This document shows, piece by piece, positions 11,697 through 25,339 of a stretch of 64,000 nt of DNA. Below the pieces are notes generated by a model, which had not been told where the DNA came from, did not search any database, and worked only from the letters and a program-made list of their open reading frames with translations. Made by a program: the position numbers and the translations under genes. The DNA comes from Narthecium ossifragum (taxonomy: Eukaryota; Streptophyta; Magnoliopsida; Dioscoreales; Nartheciaceae): the NCBI GenBank assembly GCA_963920575.1, contig OY986965.1, positions 24,974,988 through 25,038,987 of the forward strand. The letters run 5' to 3'. The number at the start of each line of letters is the position of its first letter. Position 1 is the first letter of the stretch.

Positions 11697-11858
11697 GACC
11701 CTGTCTGGCACCTTCGTTAGCCCACCCTCGTTAGCAGCCGACTTCGTTGGTAACCCCGAGCCCATCGCAAAATCCCCTCTCCACTTTCGTCGGCCAACGA
11801 TTGGCCAACGAGGCCTCGTTGGCCTCCCACCCCCGTTAGCCAGCTGCCAAACAGGGTG
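11697..11858. mobile_element. PIF/Harbinger-type MITE upstream of the VQ gene
   Basis: A 162-bp element with ends GACCCTGTCTGGCA and (inverted) CACCCTGTTTGGCA, flanked by the 3-bp duplication TTA (11694-11696, 11859-11861). The interior carries imperfect repeats of TTCGTTAGC and CCAACGA. No coding capacity. Confidence 0.75.
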
Positions 11859-12090
11859 TTATTGCTCGCTCTATTTTTTTTTATTTTATGACTTAGCTGC
11901 TGTCACGTGTCCTTTTTTTTTTTCCTCTCTTTATGACTCAGCTGTCACGTGTAAGAAAATATATGAGTCAAATCATGACTCATAAAACATGATATTATAT
12001 AATATATTAAAACTTTATTCTAACAGTAAATGACATGTAATGTATATTTTTAATTGAGTCTTTAAAGTTTAAACCGCCTTAAATCGGATA
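11859..12090. other. AT-rich spacer with paired TCACGTGT words
   Basis: TGTCACGTGTCC (11901) and TGTCACGTGTAA (11942) both carry the G-box-like core CACGTG beside ATGACT words. The spacing to any promoter is too large to assign function. Confidence 0.3.
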
Positions 12091-12092
12091 AA

Positions 12093-12172
12093 ATACGCAG
12101 ACAACCACATAGGATTCGAATCCTAATCTCACGATGGATGTTACATACCTTAACCACTACACAACAACATTG
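12093..12172 (-). repeat. tRNA-derived SINE or tRNA pseudogene relic
   Basis: On the minus strand an A-box-like TAGTGGTTAAGG is followed about 45 bp later by the B-box palindrome GGATTCGAATCC, the order and spacing of a Pol III internal promoter. Acceptor and anticodon stems do not form, so this is not a functional tRNA. Confidence 0.5.
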
Positions 12173-13880
12173 AAGGTGATGCCATATATGCATGTAACGC
12201 GTGAAATTTTCAAAGCACCCTTGATGTTGCATCAAATGAGGTTACATCACTTAATGTAACACTCATACAATGAATTATATTGGATTGCGATATTTGCACT
12301 GAGCTCATGGACTGGTGTGGCTGTCCCCAAGGCTACGTAACCCATTCAAAGTTGGATGGAGCTATCCCTGGGACAATGGGGGACATGCATGCCGCACCCC
12401 ACCCCTCTCTTAAATTTTTATATAGTATTTACACTACTTGGTAAAATTCTTATAACCATTTGGGCCCTTGGAGTTGGAACACCGGTTCGGTCCTTGGCTG
12501 TCTTACTGTAGCAGAACGTGGTGGCCACTGGCCAGCGATGGCGAAAGTGTCGGCGTAGATAAGCTAGCTAGCAGCGTGAGCTGGAGGATCATGAGAGAGA
12601 GGGAAAAGATATTATATACATGTTGAAGAAATTTTCATTGTTGATTGAGTTGAGATTGAGATTGAGATTGAGATTGAGATTTGAGATGGAAGAATTTGAC
12701 CGGAACGCATGACTGGCAGACGATGAAAACACACAAAGTCTCTGGATTGGAGTGAGCCTTTTGAGTTGCTGTGAAGTTCACTAGACTTTTGTACATATAT
12801 CATCCTTATTCTGTCAACAGTCGCACGCTATATATGTGGTGTGTTCGGTGTGTGTGTTTTGGGGCGCGGGGGGTAGAGATGAAGACGTGCTTCTCATCGG
12901 AATCGGAGACGCATTGGCTTGCGTGTGTAATTTTTACTTTCAGTCCTGGCTTTTATCTCCTCGTAGGGGTTGACTTCTGTTCATAGATGTACAGGTGTAA
13001 TAAAGCAAGGTTTGGATCAAGCTTGACTCATTTGACTATGATCAGCCGGTTGCATGATTTCGAAAATTAAAAAAAAAAAAAACCTTTGAGGTACTTAAGT
13101 TCAGCTGAATTTATATCAAATTTGGAATCGAACTCGGCTTAAATTTGGTTTGTCAAACTTGAATTAGATCGAAATTTCACCATCTATTTTATTAATATGT
13201 TCAAGCCATTTTGCACGCAACGGAGGCCAAATGCAATAGACAAATTGAAATGTGTCTTATGAATGCATGATGTAATGAGAATGAGCTTGAATTGTCAACA
13301 AATAATCCCCCTCCCCTCCCCTCCGCGCCAAGCGAGAGAGTGAGAGAATGATATTTGTTGAGAGGTGGTTCATATTCTGTGAAGTATGAGATCAGTTAAC
13401 ATCATGAAGTACCGGTAAAAGGAACCGTGGATAGAAAATGAAGGCGATTAAATTATGGTTAAGTAATTTTGTACCGTATACTTAGGATTAGTGTAAAAAC
13501 ATGATCTAAATCCTAACGCACAAACTTTTTTACCTAATATAGTGAAACCCGTCGCCCATGGCACTTCCGTAAATATAGACAATTTACCTAATCACGCAAA
13601 ATTTATGTGTGTTTTCTGTGATTGTTGGTGTGTGATTGCCATCACCAGGTGCTTCATAATATGGATCTCGAGTGTTGATGCTCATGCAGTGGTCCTTAAT
13701 GAACAAAGGTCTCAAATTATGGGCACTTTGTGGAAAGTGACACTGGCTTATGTATATATGATCACACCATCATCAATAAACCGCCACCATGTTCCTTTTT
13801 GCTCACGAGATCTATCAGGTCTTTTTCAGCCCCACGATGCCTAGCTTTAGCATGTAGTGTGATTTCTCTTCTTGCTAGTT
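12173..13880. other. Intergenic, no gene recognised
   Basis: Holds a (GAGATT)n microsatellite at about 12644-12682 (about six units), scattered AT-rich sequence and short chance frames. No motif, splice-consistent exon or transposon end was identified. Confidence 0.4.
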
Positions 13881-13894
13881 CTCTGATTAGAAAA

Positions 13895-14255
13895 AAAAAA
13901 AAAGATGAGTTAATATTAATATAATTTAACGTGTCATTTCACGTGTGGATTCGAATGAATATGAACGTTAAGCCATCGGGAGAGGACGCGTGATTCGAAT
14001 GAACATGAATGTTAAGTCATTTGGAAGGGATGAGTTAATATTAATATAATTTAACACGTATTTTCACGTATAAATTTGAATGAACAAGACAACAAACATA
14101 TTGATATTAATTTAAAAAAGCGGCCGTAGAAATGCGTCACACGGGATTTGAACACAAGACCTGATAAGAACTCTAACCAATCAATTCAAAAGTTTAAATT
14201 ATAAGTGAGAATGAATTAATATTAATATAATTTAATTAATAATATCCGCATGCAA
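13895..14255. repeat. Tandem AT-rich repeat with an embedded tRNA-like relic
   Basis: The word TTAATATTAATATAATTTAA recurs at about 13911, 14035 and 14215, with GATTCGAATGAA words between copies. On the minus strand at about 14125-14190, TTGGTTAGAG and GTGTTCAAATCCC resemble A and B boxes of a Pol III promoter, so the unit probably includes a tRNA-derived relic. No coding sequence. Confidence 0.5.
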
Positions 14256-15389
14256 ACATATAACAATCTAAAAGATCTAATCTAAGATCATTTCTTAATC
14301 AGATGAAAACTATAACGATATGTGGTCCTCACTGAGACAGCAGCAGAGATTGGGTTTGTTAAATCAACAGCAGTACTAGTATAAGTTTGATAAGATGGCT
14401 TGGATGTCTATTATAAATGGGGACCCCTACTTTTCAGTTGTCTGCATTTATGGTCCTTTTCATGAAGGTGGTCCATCCATCTTTAGTATCGTCCTTTGTT
14501 TTCTAGCTTAAAAGATGCCCCAGCATCAAGGTTGCAGTCTGCCAATTTTTCTACTTCATAGATTTTGGCTTGTATGGTCCATGCAACTTGAGCCATAGTT
14601 TGATTGGGAAAATATCAACTTTTTGCAATCACTATTGGAGGAGAATAACAATGTTGAATTCTAGTTTGAGATGGCTTTGGAAGTATATATATATATATAT
14701 CTTTGATGGCAGAAGCCAATTAAACTGCATACTAGTCAAAAAGATGTGGGAATAGTCTAGAAAAATCTAGCTGGTCAATGTTTTTATGACTAGAAAAGGA
14801 AAGATCTATGTTCCCAGAGGCAATGGATTGATGCTAGCTGATATGTTCCTAGAAGAGCCCACTGTTTGAAGCGGTGAAGAAGCAAATAAGTGATGTGTCG
14901 GGAGATTAACAGCACGTTTGGTTGGGTAAAAAGGTTGGAAATGGAATGGTTAATTTCCCGATTAAATTTCATTTCATTGTTTAGTTGGCATTTAACGTCA
15001 GGAATGAAGCATTTCATTCCTGACAACTTGAGAATAGCCCACTCCCCATCTCATATCCCGGACTGGCTCATTCCGTTCCGGATGATCGGGAGATTAGAAA
15101 ATATAATTACTAATCTATCCATGATCACGATCTCTCTCCCTGTGATCTCTATCTTCCGTGTATTCTCTCTCCATGCGAAACCCTCTATCTTCCGCGTGAT
15201 CTCTCTGCTGAGAAAATCTATTTCGAAGCCCACGTTCGTCGTGCTGCTCTCGATCCCGAGCTGTTGGAGGCCATTGACGGAGGTATGGTGTTTCCCTCTT
15301 CCCCTCTTCCCTCTTCTTCTTCTCCCTCCCCGTCCCTCTTCTCCTCCCCTGTTTCTCTCCTCCTCCGGCGTCCCCTCTCCCGACCTCTC

Positions 15390-15783
15390 TGTTGAGAATG
15401 CCTTGAATTAGAAAATCCTGATTTGGGTTAAGAAGGAAAGCCGAACCCATGTGTTAGGCTAACCGGACCATGTATTAACTTATCCTAATTAAGTTCCTAA
15501 TTAGGATATACACCGAAACCCTAGGATTTTCTAGGGTTAGAGAGATAGAGGAGGCGGCAGCCATTGAAGGGTGTTGTGGCCGGCCTCTTCTGGAGTTACG
15601 GGTATAGCCGGCTCCTTGTACTTCTTCCCACCATTGGTTAGTGAAAACTCTCTCTCTCCTCGCCCGTGGACGTACCTCAATCTTGAGGGAACCGCGTATA
15701 TCTTGTGTGTCGTGTGATTGCTTGTTGGTTTTCTTCGTTGCTTCTCTTTACTTGGTTGCTTTCATAGCATAGATTTCGTAACA
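15390..15783 (+). repeat. 5' LTR of the copia element
   Basis: 394 bp, TG...CA termini. Contains CCTAATTAAGTTCCTAATTA and a GAGGAGGCGGCAGCCATT block. It lacks three bases present in the 3' LTR (ACCATTGG versus ACCACCATTGG). Confidence 0.95.
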
Positions 15784-15786
15784 AAC

Positions 15787-15797
15787 TGGTATCAGAG
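15787..15797 (+). promoter_or_regulatory. Primer binding site (initiator Met tRNA type)
   Basis: TGGTATCAGAG begins three bases after the 5' LTR and complements the 3' end of plant initiator tRNA-Met, the usual copia primer. Confidence 0.9.
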
Positions 15798-15825
15798 ATT
15801 GGGCGGAAATCATCCCGCTGTGGCT

Positions 15826-18800
15826 ATGGCGGCGAAGTTTGAGATCGCGAAGTTTGATGGGTAGAGCAGCAATTTCAGTCTTTGGAGGGTTAAGATGAAG
15901 GCTTTGCTAACCCAACAGGGATTACACAAGACTCTACAAGGGCAAGAAAAATCCGGCATCAGCATGGAGAATTGGGAGGACATGGATGCTAAAGCACTGA
16001 GCTCAATTCAGTTGAGTCTAGCAGACGATGTTCTTCGCGAGGTGGAGGAAGAAGATTCAGCCGCAGGTATCTGGCTGAAGTTGGAAGGCATATACATGAC
16101 GAAGTCGCTTACGAACAGGCTATATCTGAAACAACGCATGTATACTTTTCGTATGCGTGAAGGTACGCCTATCAAAGATCATCTAGATGAGTTTAATCAT
16201 ATTTTGATGGATCTGAAAAATATTGATTGTAAAATTGAGGAGGACGACCAAGCCCTAATTTTGTTATGTTCTTTACCGCCTTCGTATGAGCATTTTGTTA
16301 CAACCTTACTATATGGGAAAGACACTATATCCATGGAGGACGTTAAGGCTAGTCTTCATTTGAAAGAGTTGAGAAAAAGGGTGTCAGGAGAGGTTAATGA
16401 TCATGCAGAGGGATTTTTTGTTAGGGGAAGAACGACAGAGAAGGATGGAGCGAGTAATAGGGAACGATCCAAGTCAGCAGGGAAAAATAAGAAAAAGGGA
16501 AAGTGCAATTACTGCAAGAAACCAGGGCACTGGGCAAGAGACTGTTTAAAGCTCAAGAACAAGGAAAAGGAGGACCAGAAAAGAGGTAATAGCGTTGCTG
16601 GGATAGCCAAAAGTTCTGATGAGTTTGACACTGTTTTATCAGTTACAACGGGAGATTCTCGATGTGATACCTAGTGGATTTTGGATTCTGGGTGTTCCTA
16701 CCACATGTGTCCGCATAAGGAGTGGTTCACCACTTATGTAGCAGTCAATGGCGGTACAGTATTAATGGGAAACAACATGGCTTGTAAGTCTGTTGGTTAT
16801 GGAACGATCCAACTCAAGATGCACGACGGTATTGTGAGGACTTTATCGGATGTTCGACATGTTCCAGAGCTGAAGAAAAATCTTATCTCTTTGGGTGCTC
16901 TAGATTCCATTGGTTGTGCTTTCAGTGGTGAAGGTGGAGTTTTGAAAGTCTCTAGAGGTGCACTGGTGCTGATGAAGGGTCAGAGGCGTAACAATCTCTA
17001 TTCTCTTTTGGGCAGTACAGTTATGGGTTCTGCAGCAGCGGTCGCTTCTTCTAAAGTTTCAGATTCAGATTTGACTCGGTTGTGGCATATGCGTCTTGGG
17101 CATATGAGCAAGAGAGGGATGACAGTGTTGAGCAATCAGGGTCTTCTCTGTGGGCAGAAAACTGAGAAGCTGGATTTTTGCGAGCATTGTGTCTACGGCA
17201 AGCAGTGCAGGGTGAAATTCAGTACAGCTGTTCATCGCACCAAAGGGATGGTGGATTACTTCCACTCGGATCTTTGGGGTCTCGCTGAGGTAACCTCTAA
17301 AGGTGGTTTTCGTTACTTTATGAGTATTATTGATGATTTCTCTCGTAAAGTTTGGGTGTATATGCTAAAACATAAAAGTGATGCTTTCAGTACTTTCAAG
17401 CAGTTTAAGATTTTGATAGAGAATCAGACAGGCAAGAAAATTAAACGCTTGAGAACTGACAATGGCATGGAGTTTTGTCTTCATGAATTTAATGAGTTTT
17501 GCAGAAATGAGGGCATTGTGAGGCATCATACAGTGAGAAAGACCTCTCAGCAAAACGGTGTTGCTGAACGGATGAACAGGACTCTCTTGGAGAAGGCGCG
17601 GTGTATGCTATCCAATGCTGGTATGGGCAAAGATTTTTGGGCTGAAGCTATTTCCACAGTATGCTACTTGGTGAATAGATCTCCATCGACTGCTATTGAG
17701 TGCAAGACTCTGTTTGAGGTATGGTCCGGTCATAAAGCTGATTATTCTATACTGCGTGTGTTTGGGTGTCCAACTTATGCTCATGTGAATGAGGGAAAAT
17801 TGGAGCCACGGGCCAAGAAGTGTATTTTCTTGGGTTATCAGGCAAGTGTGAAAGGGTACAGACTATGGTGTCCGGAAACCTCAAAGCTTTTGATCAGTAG
17901 AGATGTTACTTTTGATGAAAACTCTATGATTAAGGGATCTAAGCAGGTTGAAAGTGCAGTTGAGAAACCGAGGGTGTCAAAGCAGGTGGAGCTTCTGTAT
18001 GAACCTTCCGGCACAGGGAAGGATGACCGTGATCAGCAAGTTGAAGAGGAGTTCAGAAGTTCAGATGCAGAGGATGATGTACCAGTAGAGCAACCACGCA
18101 CTATTGCTAAAGATAGGCCAAGGAGAGAGATTCGGCCTCCTAAGAAATATGCGGCATATTCTGAGATGGTGGCCTATGTTTTATCAGTTGCTGAAACAGT
18201 GGAGTATGATGAGCCATCGACCTATGCAGAAGCTGTTTCGAGTAATGAGAGTGCGCAGTGGTGTGTTGCTATAAATGAGGAGATTGAGTCTCTTCAGAAA
18301 AACCGGACTTGGGAGTTGATAGAACCATTAAAGAATAGGAGGATTGTTGGGTGCAAGTGGGTCTTCAAGCGCAAGCCAGGTATTCCAGGGGTTGAAGAGG
18401 CGCGGTTCAAAGCTCGGCTAGTGGCGAAAGTATTCAGTCAAAAGGAAGGTGTCGACTACAATGAGGTATTCTCACCAGTTGTTAAACACAGTTCCATTCG
18501 CACTTTACTTGCTATTGTTGCATGTTATGATCTTGAGTTAGAGCAACTTGATGTCAAAACTGCATTTTTGCATGGGGAGCTTGAGGAACAGATTTATATG
18601 CGTCAACCTGAGGGATTTGTTGTATATGGTAAGGAAGATCATGTGTGCTTACTTCGTAAGTTGTTATATGGACTAAAGCAATCTCCTAGGTAGTGGTATA
18701 AACGGTTTGATGCATTCATGATTAGTCAATCTTATTCCAGGAGTGAATATGATAGATGTGTGTATTTTCGGAAACTCCCAGATGGTTCGTTTATCTATTT

Positions 18801-19776
18801 ACTGTTGTATGTTGATGATATGTTAATCGCTGTCAAGAGTGTATCAGAAATCAGCAGGTTAAAGCAACAGTTAGCCGGTGAATTTGAGATGAAAGATTTG
18901 GGTGCAGCAAAACGAATTTTGGGTATGGAGATTAGCAGGAATCGAGGAGATGGTAAGCTGTTCTTAAACCAGAAGTCATATATTCTCAAAGTGTTGGAAC
19001 GGTTTGCCATGCAGGACTCGAAGCCAGTTAGTACTCCTTTGGCAGCACATTTTCGACTTTCATCTGAGCAGTCACCGAAATCTGAGGGAGAGGAAAAGCT
19101 TCTGGTGCAGGTTCCGTATTCGAGCGCTGTTGGAAGCCTTATGTACGCCATGGTATGTACTCGCCCCGACATTTCACATGCAGTTAGTGTTGTTAGTCGT
19201 TACATGGGGCGACCGCGAAAGACACATTAGGAGGCTGTGAAATGGATACTTCGGTATTTGAAAGGAACTGCAGATTTGGGTCTTTTGTTTGGGGTTTCTA
19301 ATCCGAGTAATCAAGTCATTGGATATGTAGATTCGGATTTTGCTGGTGACTATGATAAGAGGAGGTCTCTGACAGGTTATGTGTTTACTCTATCCGGAAG
19401 TGCTATTAGTTGGAAAGCTACTTTGCAGGCTACGGTTGCGCTGTCTACAACGGAAGCTGAGTATATGGCCATTGCTGAAGCTATGAATGAAGCATTGTGG
19501 ATGAGGGGAATACTCTGTGAACTTGGTATTGCACAAGGGGTTACTTCAGTATTTTGTGACTCGCAGAGTGCTATACATCCGACTAAAAATCTGATGTATC
19601 ATGAGCGGACTAAGCATATCGATGTCAGATATCACTTCATTCGGGATATTGTCTCACAGAAGCAGGTTGAGGTAAAGAAGGTGGGAACGGCGGATAACCC
19701 AGTAGACATGATGACTAAATCAGTTCCAGTTACCAAGTTCAAGCATTGCTTGGACTTGCTCAACATCTGCAGTTGA
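15826..19776 (+). pseudogene. copia gag-pol polyprotein with four in-frame TAG stops
   Basis: One reading frame runs from ATG 15826 to the terminal stop at 19774-19776 with no frameshift. It is broken by TAG at 15862, 16672, 18691 and 19228. Gag ends in the zinc knuckle CNYCKKPGHWARDC (about 16504-16545). Protease has DSGCS just after the second stop. Integrase shows HMRLGH...CEHC zinc ligands and the catalytic regions [15 protein letters not shown] and [11 protein letters not shown]. Reverse transcriptase has [12 protein letters not shown] before the third stop and LLYVDDM after it. RNase H has YVDSDFAGD and ALSTTEAEY. The domain order protease-integrase-RT-RNase H is copia-type, with resemblance to Tork/TNT1-94 proteins. 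The second stop falls exactly between gag and protease, but the other three lie inside domains, so ordinary nonsense decay is the simpler reading. Confidence 0.93.
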
Positions 19777-19857
19777 TCGCCCCTCGGGGGCATTTTGGCG
19801 AGGTAGAGGCGGAAGAGGGTTGCTAAAATAAGTGATTTTGAGTCCGGTGAAATTCAA

Positions 19858-19872
19858 GTCAAGGTGGAGAAT
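19858..19872 (+). promoter_or_regulatory. Polypurine tract of the copia element
   Basis: CAAGGTGGAGAAT directly precedes the 3' LTR and fits the plus-strand primer of plant copia elements. Confidence 0.8.
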
Positions 19873-20269
19873 TGTTGAGAATGCCTTGAATTAGAGAATC
19901 CGCATTTGGGTTAAAAAGGAAAGCCGAACCCATGTGTTAGGCTAGTCGGACCATGTATTAACTTATCCTAATTAAGTTCCTAATTAGGATATACACCGAA
20001 ACCCTAGGATTTTCTAGGGTTAGAGAGATAGAGGAGGCGGCAGCCATTGAAGGGTGTTGTGGCCGGCCTCTTCTGGAGTTACGGGTATAGCCGGCTCCTT
20101 GTACTTCTTCCCACCACCATTGGTTAGTGAAAACTCTTTCTCTCCTCGCCCGTGGACGTACCTCAATCTTGAGGGAACCACGTATATCTTGTGTGTCGTG
20201 TGATTGCTTGTTGGCTTTCTTCGTTGCTTCTCTTTACTTGGTTGCGTTCATAGCATAGATTTCGTAACA
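19873..20269 (+). repeat. 3' LTR of the copia element
   Basis: 397 bp, same termini as the 5' LTR, followed by the duplicated CTCTC. Confidence 0.95.
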
Positions 20270-20603
20270 CTCTCTCCTCCTCCGGCTTTTCATCATTTGG
20301 AGCTGCTTTGATCTCCCGAAGCTTTTCATCCGCCTTGTTGGCATGCGGCCATGGCGTAGGGGCAGCTTCGAATTGCGTGTGCGCGCCGACAACGCACTCG
20401 AGTTTGTTCGAGTGCAGGCCGCACCGGCTTCTGTTTGTATACTAAACACGGTAATGCTTCATTCCTATTCCCAATCCTGATATTACAAAATCACCTTGAT
20501 AATAAATAGCCCATTTCCATTCCCATTCATTGTGGGAACCAAACGTACTGTAATAAGTAAAACTCTATAAAAAAACATGCAAATATTATGAGAAAAAAAA
20601 CAA

Positions 20604-20676
20604 TGGAGGTGCGAGGAATCGAACCCCGTGCCTCTCGCATGCGAAGCGAGCGCTCTACCATATGAGCTACACCCCC
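20604..20676 (-). tRNA. tRNA-Ala (CGC)
   Basis: On the minus strand acceptor GGGGGTG pairs with CACCTCC. The A box is TAGCTCATATGGTAGAGC, and anticodon stem CTCGC/GCGAG encloses TTCGCAT, giving anticodon CGC. The T arm contains GGTTCGATTCC and the discriminator is A. Its T stem has one G-T pair. It differs from the common plant tRNA-Ala(TGC) mainly at the wobble base. Confidence 0.93.
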
Positions 20677-21386
20677 TTTCAGCTTATTTTTCGTACTTTG
20701 TGTTTTTATACCTTAGATGCAACACTTGAGAAACAACATTGTACATAAAAGGCCTATGCTACCTGCTCTTCTTTCCCGAACAAAGAAAAACTTATTTCAA
20801 CCTTCACAGTATTATTGGCTTTATTTTCAAGTTTATGAGCTCAAATTGAAGCCAGAGGTTTCTGGGAAAGCCCCCGGCTGAATCAAACATCTACGGCTTA
20901 TTTCTTTCAAGATTGAATCAGCTACTCAATTTACTACCCTCTCATGTATGCATGCAAGTATCTCTCATCATGGAAAATTTTTCAGCTTTAGCCATTTAAA
21001 TTGGAAATAGCTTTCTATTTAGCCTTGCACCACCTTCTCATCAAACTTATTGGATAACAAAAAATTACTTTATAGCTTAGCCATTCAACTTATCATGATA
21101 AACAAAAAATAATAATAATAATAATTTGTAACTTAGCCATTTACGCGGGACCCACTTTTGGAAATACCGTTAGTTTGCCGCCATTCCCTCCGCGCCCCTC
21201 CCCTCAACGGCTCTATTTCGGACACAACCCAACCAAACCAACTCATGCTCCCTTCCTAGAATCCCTCCCATTTCTCCGCTGCTCTTAATACACGCTAAAG
21301 TCCTGCAAACCACCCCTCCCTCCATCATCACCTCCATCACCACCTCCACCCCCACCCCCCACCTCCTCCTAGCTCCTCCTCCCACC
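20677..21386. other. Upstream region of the CDPK gene
   Basis: AT-rich to about 21130, then C-rich toward the start codon (21300-21386 is a CACC/CTCC-rich likely 5' UTR). No convincing TATA box was seen close to the gene. No transposon ends identified. Confidence 0.4.
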
Positions 21387-24022
<2,636 letters not shown>

Positions 24023-24433
24023 TTCGATGCGAATGCAAGAGGTGAAAGGCTGAACAGGGGGTTAAATGAAAGTTTTCACGAAGCAATGCCTTGCCCAAAG
24101 GGAGAGGGTGCAAACATATGTACTCTTGTGGGGTTTGTGGGGGGGTGGTTCATTCTTTGTCATAACAGAGTTAGGAGAGAATATCTTCTTATCTGATGAT
24201 ACATCCAACTCATGACTCTGTTTTTTTTTTTTAAATCTCTCAATTAACATGCAAGTTTGTGATGTATCCTATAGATTTACAAGTCATAGGTGCTGCAAAA
24301 TTGATGTCATTATATTATACTAATTTTGAGGATTTTGGTCATTAATAGTTGTTAATTTGTTATCGGTTCTTGAGAGATTAAGCTGATAAGAAAGTACGAA
24401 TAAATGAGCATAAGTTCACACTCATGGATAAAA
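24023..24433. other. CDPK 3' UTR and downstream spacer
   Basis: The sequence after TGA at 24020 is probably 3' UTR. AT-rich DNA follows to the start of the LTR remnant at about 24434. No other feature recognised. Confidence 0.4.
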
Positions 24434-24758
24434 TGTTGGAACTTGATATGACCATGTTAAATCGCCTATTGTTTCAAAAACATAAGCTGCTAATAAAGGA
24501 TGAATTAAATCGATGTCGGAGTTCACTTATATTCTATGGAGTATGGAGGCTACAGATGGAGTACTGGATATATAAGCCAGTGCACGGAGCCCCCCTGGCG
24601 GTAGCCGGCCCTCGGAGCGGAGCGGTTAAGGTTAGTATAGATACACTTTGTAAAACCCTAATGTGTACTTTTGACATAATAATGAAATCCGCCCCCTCTC
24701 TCTCCTATGGACATAGGCAATTGCCGAACCATGTAAATATATGTGTTCTTATGCGTGT
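24434..24758 (+). repeat. Older copia-type LTR remnant, continued at 48540-48577
   Basis: Begins TGTTGGAACTTGATATGACC and contains ATAGGCAATTGCCGAACCAT, wording typical of copia LTR 3' regions. It stops at GCGTGT where the 23.8-kb copia element starts. On the other side of that element TGATTGCC...CGCTAACA completes a plausible LTR end. No primer site follows 48577 and the outer flanks do not match as a duplication, so the left boundary and solo status are uncertain. Confidence 0.5.
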
Positions 24759-25339
24759 TGTTGGTTTATAACCAATCGCATATGATGACTAAACCCATAG
24801 GCTAGGCCTACGATCCAATAATCGTATGGTTTAGATACGGTTATCTAAACCGTTGGATTCATGTATACATGCCATGGTATGTCTCCGAGAGAGAACGCTT
24901 GTCTCTGAGAGAAAACATAGGTTCTGAGAACGAAAAAGGCCAGTGGAGAAGAACTAGAAAGAAGGAATTTGGGCTGTGGATTGACGATAGTTGTTCTTGT
25001 AATGATATCATCTGAATCACGTCAAACAGATAAGAAGATCATAGGATAACGAGTAAGTCCTCGTCGGGGGCGTTTGGGGCGCTCCGGATCCCGCGAATCC
25101 GTGGGATCCGGGGACGCGCGGATTCCCAATTGCGGGATCCGCGCGTTTGGCGCGGGCGCGGATCCCATTCGGATCCCGCAAATCGGAATCCACGGTGAGG
25201 CGGATTCCAATTTCGGCGTCCCGATTTTTTTAAGGGATGCCGATTTCGGAATTGGCTCCGACGGATTCCGCGGATCCCGTGGATCCGCCGGAGCCAAACA
25301 GCCCCGTCATTGCTTTGTATTCATGCATAGTAGTTTTCA
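24759..25339 (+). repeat. 5' LTR of the composite copia element
   Basis: About 338 bp of LTR interrupted by a 240-bp MITE at 25066-25305. It is clearly diverged from the 3' LTR, with many substitutions and indels near CATGCCATGGTATGTCT. Confidence 0.88.
25066..25305. mobile_element. GC-rich MITE inside the 5' LTR
   Basis: Ends GGGGGCGTTTGG and (inverted) GGGGCTGTTTGG with duplication GTC (25063-25065, 25306-25308). The interior is unusually rich in GGATCCGCG and CGGATTCC palindromes. The 3' LTR at about 48505-48515 (CTCGTCGTTGCTTTG) is the unoccupied site, fixing the boundaries. Confidence 0.85.

Larger units (their letters stand above)
15390..20269 (+). mobile_element. Complete Ty1/copia LTR retrotransposon
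   Basis: Both LTRs begin TGTTGAGAATG and end TTTCGTAACA, and the target duplication CTCTC is exact (15385-15389 and 20270-20274). The order LTR, iMet-type primer site, gag zinc knuckle, protease, integrase, reverse transcriptase, RNase H, polypurine tract, LTR is that of copia. By eye the LTRs differ at about 10 positions plus one 3-bp indel over 394-397 bp, so insertion is recent (roughly one million years at a rate of 1.3e-8 per site per year, an inference). It lies in a Harbinger-type element. Confidence 0.95.
14910..20550. mobile_element. PIF/Harbinger-type non-autonomous element split by a copia insertion
   Basis: Ends CAGCACGTTTGGTTGG and (inverted) CAGTACGTTTGGTTC are flanked by TAA (14907-14909 and 20551-20553). 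Removing the copia element and one copy of its 5-bp duplication leaves about 756 bp, too short for a transposase and without one. The left arm has the inverted repeat CAGGAATGAA...TTCATTCCTG at about 14999-15022, and both arms near the copia junction are CT-rich (CTCCTCCTCCGGC). Confidence 0.8.

Noticed and set aside
12093..12172. Functional tRNA gene
   Set aside because: A- and B-box-like words exist but acceptor and anticodon stems do not pair.
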